The notes under the pieces are model-generated. The model ran no database searches and was not told where the DNA came from. It worked only from the letters and a program-made list of their open reading frames with translations. This document shows positions 9,231 to 23,104 of a stretch of 64,000 nt of DNA, piece by piece (the stretch's first letter is position 1; every line of letters begins with the position of its first letter). The stretch is from Hydractinia symbiolongicarpus (Eukaryota; Cnidaria; Hydrozoa; Anthoathecata; Hydractiniidae): NCBI RefSeq assembly GCF_029227915.1, contig NC_079879.1, forward strand, positions 13,888,001 to 13,952,000, written 5' to 3'. The position numbers and the translations under genes were made by a program.

Positions 9231-10388
9231 CTATTTCTTCATCCAGATGATAGCGAGGATTAGCCCTACTCCGAATGTGATAGCGGTGGCCTTGGTATTC
9301 TCATGGACCTCCGCAGAACCAATCGGGGGTGGGGCGGGACCCTGCCTCTTTTCAGAACTTGGTACTTGATATTTCAACGATTCGATAGTCTGCCAAGGAG
9401 GTGTGATGAAGGTTGCCTCATGCTTGACAGTATGACTCAAGGCTTTGGTATTCAAGTGTAGCTCCACACCTACACCGACGTTAGAGGGCGCGATCAGAAC
9501 ATTATTGTTATACCCCACGATTTTACCAATGCGGAGGTCCATGTTGGAGGGGATCATGTACACGTTGGACATCACGACGAAGTTTACCGGAGTCCGTGCA
9601 TACTGGAGCACCTTTTGAAACTCCCTGATATGATGACCTACATCCTCCTTACGCTTAACCATGGACTCGAATTTCTGCAGGAGGATCTGTCTAGCTGTGA
9701 AGTTATCAGCGTTAAAGCCCAAGATTGAGGCCTTGGCACTCGCTTGGGATCCTAGTAGCAAGATCACGTAAACGCGAACACTCTCGCTAAGCTTCATCAA
9801 TCCCTCCGATGTCAAACCCTGGCTAGTCGGGGTAATAAACTTGTCCCAATCCCCATCAACCTGCGGCAACCATCTACCATTTGTCAAGGAAGACACCAGA
9901 GCTTTGAATTTATACAAAGCGTTGGGGTCCGCACCGTACTAACGACATATTTGACCATACCCTGAGGTGGAGTATGGATTCTCATACCGGGAAAAGCCTC
10001 CTTCTTATGGCATGGGTACCTTCATTCTCGAGAGAATACGTCTCATGTGATAGTACACGTGGAATTTGAAAATGGATTGAACGAACGGGAGCCACTCATA
10101 TGCTTGGCAAAGATCCACAACGCCGTTGTCGCGCAATGAAAAGCGAAATTGACCTGGATGTTCCAATAATCCAAGGCTTGCCCCTCCCAATTTACACTCA
10201 CAGGATCGTTCAACAGGTTAGTGGGGACTTTGATGGGGTATTTGGTGAACTGTGGGAAGGTCACGGAAATATGCTGAGTCATACTCACGTAGAGTTCTTG
10301 ATGCTCCAAGTTAGTTACACCGAGAGGCCACTCACTCACCTCTGTTGGATTTGTACTTTGCTCTCGGATTACACGAGTACATGTTCAT
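9231..10388 (-). pseudogene. Conserved Polinton protein, probable virion structural protein, frameshifted
   Basis: ATG is at 10386-10388 and TAG at 9231-9233; about 386 codons are spread over frames. The start (MNMYSCNPRAKYKSN) is followed by a shift near 10333, then PLGVTNLEHQELYVSMTQHI and WNIQVNFAFHCATTAL. After further shifts come FHVYYHMRRIL and stops near 10005 and 9945. The last 228 codons are intact and contain YVILLLGSQASAKASILGF, LRIGKIVGYNNNVLIAPSN and a C-terminal membrane helix (AITFGVGLILAIIWMKK). It is back-to-back with the penton-like gene (10405). I recall this family as common in cnidarian Polintons; the capsid role is an inference, and I cannot assign it as the major capsid protein. 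Confidence 0.6.
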
Positions 10389-10404
10389 CTTTGTTATAAC
10401 AAAC

Positions 10405-11106
10405 ATGAGATAGCTGTATATTACAGATATAGAGAAGCCTACGATATTTGAGGACTACCTCTGTCAGGACACAAGGATCGCTCTGAAATCGATTAGCATT
10501 CGACCTACGTGGCTGAATCTTTTCGAAAAAAAGAACGATATCAAGATTCATAAAGCGGTGTCTGGGTCGACCGATGATGGGAACTTTATGGTGGGGGCTT
10601 TTGAAGCCCTCATCACGATCGAGAAGGGTCTATATAGGATCGAGGATCTTGCGACGATAGTCAACGACCAAGCAGGGAACAGGATCAGGTTCTTCGTACT
10701 CAGAAATGGAGCGTACAGGGTTAGGGTTAGCAAGGGGTACGTTGCGATAGTCGATAAATCACTACTGGACCTTATGCGATATAATCTTCATACCGAAGCA
10801 ATGTTTACCGAGGGCAACCATGACAGCTTCTACAAAACTGATGTTTACCAGCGTCTAAGGCCCACTTGTCACCAGTTGGACGAAGATGACTGCCTACTTA
10901 ACGGAAAAAAATCCAAGATACTAGCCATCCTACCGACCAAGGAGGTAGGTGCTTGGGGAAATATGTTGACGTGGAGTTTCGATAACCCTGTTTACCTTCC
11001 TTTGAAAGGTTCGACGGATCGTCTCGAGTTCATGTTGACGGATGAGTATCACCACGATAAGAACGTCTTGTTCGTTGGAATTACTATGCACTTACTGATA
11101 GAATAA
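10405..11106 (+). CDS. Penton-like minor capsid protein of the Polinton
   Basis: ATG at 10405 is followed by a TAG at codon 3, after which the frame is open to TAA 11104-11106 (about 230 residues). The N-terminal part (ALKSISIRPTWLNLFEKKND) and the following GLYRIEDLATIVND, then PVYLPLKGSTDRLEFMLTD, match the layout of Polinton penton-type single jelly-roll proteins as I know them. The gene shares a 16-bp start-to-start gap with the minus-strand gene at 10388. Its stop TAA is directly followed by the ATG of the next gene. Either the TAG disables the gene or a non-ATG or downstream start is used. Confidence 0.6.
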
Positions 11107-11740
11107 ATGACAGATATTACAAAGCCTTATCCGAGCTTACCGAGTGCACCTCCGGAAGGAATGGAGGAGGACAGTTCACAAGTCTACAGACTGAGGAAGA
11201 TCGAAAAAGTCGAACAATACTTGCGTGCTGAGATTAAAGAGCGTGACAAGCTTGCCAAAAAGTTCAAAACGCATGATACGTGGGTTAGATACATGGATCA
11301 CGGGTTACTAGCGGTAAGTGTGATAACTTCCGGTGTTGGCATTGGTAGTATACTCTCGGGAATCGGTGTACCACTAGCCGTGAGTATGGGTGGAATTACG
11401 ATTGCCGTAGGATTGGGACAAGCGGGCCTACGGAATGCGGGGACGAGGTTAGGTGTCAAGAGTAGGAAGCTTGAGCGCATCAGACTACTGGCGGAGACCA
11501 AGTTGAACTCTATCGTTGACTTGATCTTGAAAGCCGTGGAGAATGGTTTTGATCAGCGACCACGATTTCAGCCTAATTATGCAGGAAAAGCAAAAGTACA
11601 TGGTGCTGAAGGAGCAGATCAGACAGTGTGTCAAGAAGATCGTGGGCTCTATCAATGAACGGGAACGTATGCAGCTTGAAAAAACTTCAATCTGCGCAGT
11701 ATATCAGCGGTACTTAGAGGAGCCGCCCGCGTATTCATAG
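11107..11740 (+). pseudogene. Polinton hydrophobic-core protein, frameshifted near the 3' end
   Basis: ATG 11107 abuts the preceding TAA. The N-terminus is Pro-rich (TKPYPSLPSAPPEG) followed by a charged helix (residues about 28-58). Residues 67-105 form a long Gly-rich hydrophobic region (VITSGVGIGSILSGIGVPLA, GITIAVGLGQAG) and a basic helix follows. The frame ends at 11658, but the family-like continuation (SDHDFSLIMQEKQKYMVLKE...) lies in another frame to TAG 11738-11740, so a single shift near 11545 is likely. I recall this pattern as a frequent Polinton protein of unknown function. It may be a membrane protein of the particle. Confidence 0.6.
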
Positions 11741-11741
11741 G

Positions 11742-11769
11742 GTCTAGTGTGTTGAACAACATACTAGAC
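11742..11769. terminator. Hairpin between convergent genes, GTCTAGTRTGTTG type
   Basis: GTCTAGTGTGTTG pairs with CAACATACTAGAC (13 positions, one G-U pair). It lies exactly between the plus-strand stop at 11740 and the minus-strand stop at 11773. Confidence 0.65.
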
Positions 11770-11772
11770 AAT

Positions 11773-12045
11773 TTAGAGTACTTCTCCAGTGTCTTGGTTG
11801 ATGATGTGGTCACCATCATGTACGAGACGTCGCTGCTTTTCAAAGAGCTGTCTCGAATATTCTTCGAGATTTTTCTGCCATCCGGTAGTACAACAAGGTT
11901 CACAATAAGGTCCATCTGTCTGTGTCGAAGCGTCCTTATACTTGACCTTGCGGATCGCTTTGAGGAGTTCAGCTTTTTTGATAGTTGAATAGTTACGAAC
12001 CTTTAGTGCTTTCGCTTCCTTTTTCAGTGCCTTAACGTCGTTCAT
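11773..12045 (-). CDS. 90-residue SAP/Rho_N-like protein of the Polinton
   Basis: The frame is intact. The N-terminal 40 residues (KALKVRNYSTIKKAELLKAI) form a helix-extended-helix of the SAP/Rho_N type, similar to the start of the element's polymerase. This suggests DNA or RNA binding. The middle has a short Cys group (CEPCC) and the C-terminus is charged. It is the last of a run of minus-strand small genes (13133 down to 11773). A DNA-binding accessory role in replication is inferred from the domain only. Confidence 0.6.
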   Translation of the reverse strand: MNDVKALKKEAKALKVRNYSTIKKAELLKAIRKVKYKDASTQTDGPYCEPCCTTGWQKNLEEYSRQLFEKQRRLVHDGDHIINQDTGEVL

Positions 12046-12123
12046 GTTTTGTTTCTATGGCTGAATACCAACCATACAAACCTTTGCATCCACTACAACC
12101 CAGTGACGCTCTGGGTGCTGATC

Positions 12124-12145
12124 AGGTAAACCCGAAGGTTCACCT
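12124..12145. terminator. Hairpin at the 3' end of the minus-strand gene 12140-12397
   Basis: AGGT-A-AACC, loop CGAA, GGTT-C-ACCT: eight pairs with one internal mismatch. It overlaps the stop codon at 12140-12142. Confidence 0.4.
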
Positions 12146-12397
12146 ATTGACTGTCGTTTCGTACTCGAGGTCTACAGGGTCATCGGATGGTAGAGAGTCA
12201 AAGTTGTCGGCTTCCTCGTCCGAAAAATCTCCTTTATCCACATCGATTATCAGCGATTGCTTTGGTATGTCGTGACCCCCAGTGATTATCGCTTGTCGAA
12301 TCTCGAGGCTCCTTTCTGGGATGGTTTTGGACAAAAGGTACACATCTCTGTATGTTATGGCTGCCACTATGGAAATCGGAAAGCCTATTCCCATCAT
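12140..12397 (-). CDS. 85-residue small membrane protein of the Polinton
   Basis: An intact frame begins MMGIGFPISIVAAITYRDVY, a likely single N-terminal membrane segment or signal anchor, followed by a polar body and a strongly acidic stretch (DVDKGDFSDEEADNFDSLPS). It is in the same orientation as its two neighbours, with gaps of 94 and 48 bases. I do not recognise the family. Confidence 0.5.
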   Translation of the reverse strand: MMGIGFPISIVAAITYRDVYLLSKTIPERSLEIRQAIITGGHDIPKQSLIIDVDKGDFSDEEADNFDSLPSDDPVDLEYETTVNR

Positions 12398-12445
12398 AAA
12401 TAGCCGGATCTACTTGCTGTCGGTGCCTGTTGAAGAATGGCGTGA

Positions 12446-12947
12446 TTATCTTCCTGACTGGCTTACCATCTTTTTACTTTGTGCTCTGCTGGCAAAAGGT
12501 GCGAATTGATCTCTCCTTAATCGGGGAGTTATCCGAGATGTGCTTGATGATGGGGTGCTTGTAGTTCTTGACGAGCTCACAAATCCGGGCGTCGATCTTT
12601 TGCATGCACTTGATTTAATCGGCCCGCCTCGTATTTTCTGGGTCGATGATAAAGCACACTTTCCACTCGGCGGTCTCGTTATATTTTCGGATACCATAGC
12701 TGTTCTGCTAAGGGATCTGGATGCAGAGGGATGTGATCTTGTCTTCCGACACCTTATATCCCATATAGATGCGCTTGAACTTGATCGTGTTGTCATTGAC
12801 TGAAAAGTCGACCATCGACGAGATCACGACCTTGTTCACATCAACTTCGGAAGGTTTCATGATTTTCGAATCCACATTGAATAAGATATTTGTGGTTGGT
12901 ACTTCGATTCCGGAAAAGTTTAGTGTTTTGTTCATTTTGTCAGACAT
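12446..12947 (-). pseudogene. 167-codon Polinton protein with two in-frame stops, possible DNA-binding protein
   Basis: One frame runs from ATG 12947 to TAA 12446, interrupted by a TAG near codon 80 and a TAA near codon 110. The first half is beta-like and alternating (PTTNILFNVDSKIMKPSEV, DFSVNDNTIKFKRIYMGYKV, ITSLCIQIP) and the second half is helical and basic (IKCMQKIDARICELVKNYKH). The layout faintly recalls single-stranded DNA-binding proteins of DNA viruses, but I cannot confirm it. It sits upstream of the membrane protein at 12397 and downstream of the zinc protein at 13133. Confidence 0.5.
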
Positions 12948-12974
12948 GTCTCTTTATTTGTGGAAAAACAAAAC

Positions 12975-13133
12975 CTAACTAGCATCACATGGACAGCTAC
13001 CACCATTATACGTGATGTACTCATGCCAGCAGTACCAGCAGGGCAGCTTACCTCTTGTGAAGAACCTCCTCCCACAGGAGCATCTGTCATAGGTGTCGAG
13101 TACTCGTTTACACTCATCGCATTGTTCCTTCAT
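12975..13133 (-). CDS. 52-residue cysteine-rich zinc-binding protein of the Polinton
   Basis: The frame is intact: ATG at 13131-13133, TAG at 12975-12977. The protein is too short for usual gene calling. It has paired cysteines CDEC (residues 5-8), CSC (18-20), CWYC (32-35, followed by WH) and CPC (47-49), which could hold two zinc ions. It is the first gene at the right end, starting 54 bases inside the right inverted repeat, a position where an early regulatory gene could lie. The role is unknown; a zinc-ribbon regulator is an inference. Confidence 0.55.
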   Translation of the reverse strand: MKEQCDECKRVLDTYDRCSCGRRFFTRGKLPCWYCWHEYITYNGGSCPCDAS

Positions 13134-13186
13134 CGTTTATTTACTCCACAAGAGCTCGAGTATGGAGCTTTCCCTACTCACTTGTG

Positions 13187-13345
13187 CAATCTCTATTTTT
13201 GTTGATGTCAGCATTATTCCCGTTAGTCGCTATTGCGCATGCGTGGGATTTTATCAAAATCGGATTTGTTTTCGGATTTGTCGGAATTGGTATTTCGGAT
13301 TTCGTCGTTTGTCGACTGTCCCAGAACGAATATTTTCCTATCTCT
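13187..13345 (-). repeat. Right terminal inverted repeat of the inner Polinton
   Basis: It is the reverse complement of 794-965, with about 90 percent apparent identity by eye and a 12-bp gap. It ends CCTATCTCT at 13345. Confidence 0.9.
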
Positions 13346-15489
13346 CGGCGTTCGTACCAATGAGGTTGCTTGCCAATTTGTCCAGGCTTGAGGGCATGAA
13401 TCAACAGGACTCGATGAGCCGAATCTCTATGGTCTTATAAGTCTCGCCATCACCATATCCCATACCTCCAAGGGGTACCTTGATTTTGACATTGCAACTG
13501 GTGTACTTCTCTGTATTCTCTGCGATTCACCCAATGTCCTGTGTGTCGTACTTCTCGCCCAATTCCCGTATGAAGAGATGGGCATCATACCCCGAAAAGT
13601 TGTGGAAGATGATGGGTATGTGGCTGGGTATCTTGTATTTGAGGTTGCATATTGCGTGCGCTGCGCCTCTATACAGAACTGTATAGTGGTAGTGGTCCCT
13701 GACCTTACGGTTATTCTCATAGTTATCAAATGGCTTCAGGCAGATGTGGGATTTCGATGCCCGTTCATCTTCTCTTTTTAGGACCTCTGTTAGTTTGATC
13801 ATGGGTTGCTGCGGGTAGGTATAATATAGTCTTTTCACCTCGTCCTCTAGGTGTTTCACGAACTTCGTCACACAGTCCTCACCCCTGTATTCTGTTAGGG
13901 GATCTGGTACATCCCCATAGGCCAAGGTACTATACGTGCACCAACCAGATGGTACATGCTTGCTTAGCTTTTTGGTATTTTTACCTCCTGCATCCTTTAC
14001 CGGGATGAGTAGGCTCTCGAAATCCGCATATATAGCAAAGGGTACCTTGAATTGCTGCTGGCCATCCCTATAGTATAGCCACTTTTCAGCCTCTGTTGGC
14101 TTCGTAATTTTAACAACCTCATGATTCTCGCAATACCTCTAATGCTTATCCCTCGATTCAACTGTGGGGAAGCCCTGCAGGCAGTTTAGACAAAAATGCA
14201 TCGCATTCCTATTCTTCGAGGTCTCCTTGCCTAGGAGCCTCGATAGACTTTTGACAGCCGTGTAATGTCTCCTTTTATCATCCGTGATAAACAATAGGGT
14301 CACCACCTTAGCACGTCCGTTGCGCACCGATCGGCGTAGGATGTTGATCTTCTTTCCCGTTATATACAAGACATTCACCGCAATGTCGGGGTTATTCGCC
14401 TCAAATTTATATATGCTCTTGGTGTTGGTTGGAAACTCTATACCCTCCCAGTTATAAAGGCCCACGTAGGATTTCATCTGAGATATTCGATTTGGGTTCC
14501 TCCCTATCTCCTCATGATGTAAGGATGCTATAACAGCCCATTTGAAGCACTCTTCATCCTCATTCACCGGGTTAATAATTGCCTTCTTTGAGGCTATCCA
14601 TTTGGGTAGTTCGATGTATGATGAGCCTCTTGTTAATCTCAATTTGTGAAAATCTGCATCGAGGTATAGTATTCGGCTAATTGTAAAGCCACTTTGCGGT
14701 AGTGCTGGATTTTCCACACCTGTTTTGATTTAGGCAAACATCCTATCTAGCGCATCATCTACCTCGCTACCCTGGAATACCGAGGCCATATTACTATGGA
14801 ATGCCTTCTTCACCTCAATGTACTCATCGTTAGCTCCCCCTATATTTGAAGGCTTCCTCTACATGATCCATAGGGATAACTGTATCTTTGCAGACCCCAT
14901 ATCTTCTACCTGGTCCCCAACCAAGGTTTTTACGTTTGGTCGCGCCATCAGGAATGCTGAAACTTCAGAAGGTCCTGTGGAAAGCATGCTTATGTTCCTG
15001 TGGTGCAAAATCTTGCCCGGGCTGCTCATATAGATAGTCTTCCCCGGCCTCTTTTTCTACCTCATCATGGAGCGTAGGCCTTGTGTTGACTGTCCCGTTA
15101 TAGAACCTCATCACCTCGCGTTTGAATGCCGCATAGGTATTCTTGACCCCCTCTTTTATAAGCTTTGGATCAGTGTCCACAAGCCAGTTGTACCATCCCT
15201 GCATCTTATCCCTTACAACGGAACGATTTTTCAACAGTTCCTGTTTCTCGAAGACGTCCATCTCGGATGGAGGCAATACCCAGTTGTACGACTCCCTGAT
15301 TTTTACCCCCGATGGTTGGACGGGCCTTGGCCATCTCCTGTCCATATCCTCCGATGTTATAGGCCTGACCGGTTTCTGTGGTACATTCTCCAATAGGACA
15401 ACCAATTCAGCCTTGCGTAGCCTATAATACCCCGTAAGTCCACGATCTTTTGAGATATTACGTAATTGTTTCACGGTATGTGTGTTCAT
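13346..15489 (-). pseudogene. N-terminal half of the older Polinton's DNA polymerase B
   Basis: ATG is at 15487-15489. The SAP-like start (LRNISKDRGL, YYRLRKAELVVLLENV) matches the inner copy. Successive blocks in changing frames are HKHAFHRTF near 14970, NPALPQSGFTISRILYLDAD near 14700, the exonuclease I region near 14025, the Cys/His insert near 13740 and IFHNFSGYDAH near 13590. The last outer-element residues are SSLDKLASNLIGTNA, cut at 13346 by the inner Polinton. The same protein resumes at 793 (SVCADTCLEF). In-frame stops and shifts occur near 14965, 14730 and 14138. Confidence 0.9.
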
Positions 15490-15584
15490 TCTTTATTGTA
15501 TAGAATTTTACTTTGTCAGAGGATTTCATTCTGCCCAACTAACACAGTTATTCCCCTTTTTACTGCGCATGCGTCGATTTTTGA

Positions 15585-15757
15585 TGACGTCATCACTTAT
15601 CAGGGAATCCCCCCTGTGCTAGAATTTTAACTCATTTGCTGTATTGATGACGTCATCATTTACTAGGGACTTACCCGTACTCAACGCTGCATGATAGGGA
15701 CTTTACATGGCTAAGCATGGTATGATACTGGATGGTACTGAATTTGTTGTGACGTCA
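15585..15757. promoter_or_regulatory. Three CRE palindromes (TGACGTCA) upstream of the outer polymerase gene
   Basis: Exact TGACGTCA palindromes are at 15585-15592, 15648-15655 and 15750-15757. The first two sit in the longer shared palindrome GATGACGTCATC. TGACGTCA is the consensus for CREB/ATF factors. They lie in the terminal sequence, 96-270 bp upstream of the ATG at 15489, so a promoter role is plausible but untested. Confidence 0.5.
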
Positions 15758-15801
15758 CTGTGTACGTGCACGCGACTGTGCCAGAACATTTCCCTATCTC
15801 T

Positions 15802-16955
15802 CTACACGCAAGATTATATGTAAAACTTTGGTTCGTTAAGGGAAGTCTCATTAAGAATTACACCCAGAAAAACTGTGTATTTGATTGTCACGTGACGAGG
15901 CATCTTCCACAGGACCATGTTCGTCTCGCCGTCCCCTGGTAAACAACAGGCGCAAGGAACGGGGTTGGTCGAGTTTTTGTGCTAACCTGAAAGCTGGCCA
16001 CCTGAATTTGTTTCTATAATAAGCTTATTCTTTCTTCCTCTTTTACGCTCAAAGTTTTACTAACTAAAGAAAAACAACTTTGATTACGTTAGTTATTGCA
16101 ACAAAAAGTTCCTCCATCCCTCCGCATGTTCATTTATTAGCAATGCTTTAAAAATTAATATTTTTTAAGCTCTTCCCCAAACCCCAATAATGGCTTGTGT
16201 GATCGTTTGTTTCTATGGATTCTCAACTTGGGTTGCCTGCAATATTTGTATCTTTTCAAACGTTATAGAATCTAATTTATTTTCTCCTTCGAAAATCAAT
16301 TTGTTTCAATGCGCGTCGACATCATATTTCGATAAGGAAGAATATTTTAAATCAAATAAAATACAATCAAGATTTAAATTTTTAACATTTACAAGATTTA
16401 TTAATGATATTATGATTTATGCTAAAAAGTTTTTTTTTTATTCTTTTACTGAGAAATAAAGCAATAAATATTTCCCAAGATTCTTTCCTACTGCGCCTGA
16501 CGGGGCCAAGTTTTGATTGTGTCTCTGCTCGACATATTTTGCAACAACCACAGAATCCTGGGGACGAGGATGCACGCGGCGCCCCCAAGATGGGAGCTAT
16601 ATTGTCCAGCTATCCGATTAATCCCCGATTCTCCTCCAGCTTGTTCTTTTTTCTTAGGGCTTAGGGTGATTGTTCATTGTAGCACGCCATTATGGAGATA
16701 AAAATTTATCGGCGCAAGCATGGTAGGAAAAGACGCTTAAGTTAACAGATAACCTTTATCTCCGACAAAGCATACGTGATGTTAGCACGTGTTGGCAGCA
16801 CTCACTTCAAGAATGGCCAAACCGGGTTTAATGTTTTTGTTTTTCGTGCCCGTTGATCGGTCTCTCCATTACACACCACAACAAATTTATTAGCCCAGTT
16901 ATACATATTTGGTACCTCGTAACATTTCATAAAAAATTGTAAACCGTGTAAATGG
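15802..16955. other. Intergenic host DNA, 5' flank of the GRK gene
   Basis: AT-rich sequence without a supported gene. Around 16550-16570 it holds one copy of the dispersed motif CCTGGGGACGAGG, also seen near 24000-25000. Open frames here are short and show no family features. Confidence 0.5.

Positions 16956-23104
<6,149 letters not shown>

Larger units (their letters stand above)
794..13345. mobile_element. Inner Polinton/Maverick DNA transposon, about 12.55 kb, both termini present
   Basis: The element starts AGAGATAGG and ends CCTATCTCT, giving the AG...CT ends usual for Polintons, with inverted repeats of about 160-170 bp. Between them lie polymerase B, HNH nuclease, packaging ATPase, integrase and penton-like genes, which is a Polinton core set. 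I do not recognise an adenovirus-type protease or a long double-jelly-roll major capsid gene. The flanking hexamers (GACGCG left, CGGCGT right) are not a clean 6-bp target duplication. The element interrupts the polymerase gene of an older Polinton. Many in-frame stops and frameshifts show it is inactive, although several small genes remain open. Confidence 0.92.
13346..15801. mobile_element. Right part of the older (outer) Polinton
   Basis: The element ends with CTGTGCCAGAACATTTCCC then TATCTCT at 15801, the same terminal signature as the inner copy. It holds the N-terminal polymerase gene (15489-13346) and about 310 bp of terminal sequence. The segment 233-793 belongs to the same element, separated by the nested insertion. 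Its other end is not in the window. Confidence 0.85.

Noticed and set aside
12446-12796. Minus ORF starting MTTRSSSSASIWDIRC
   Set aside because: It is an off-frame shadow of the 12446-12947 gene; its Ser/Arg-rich make-up is a frame artefact.
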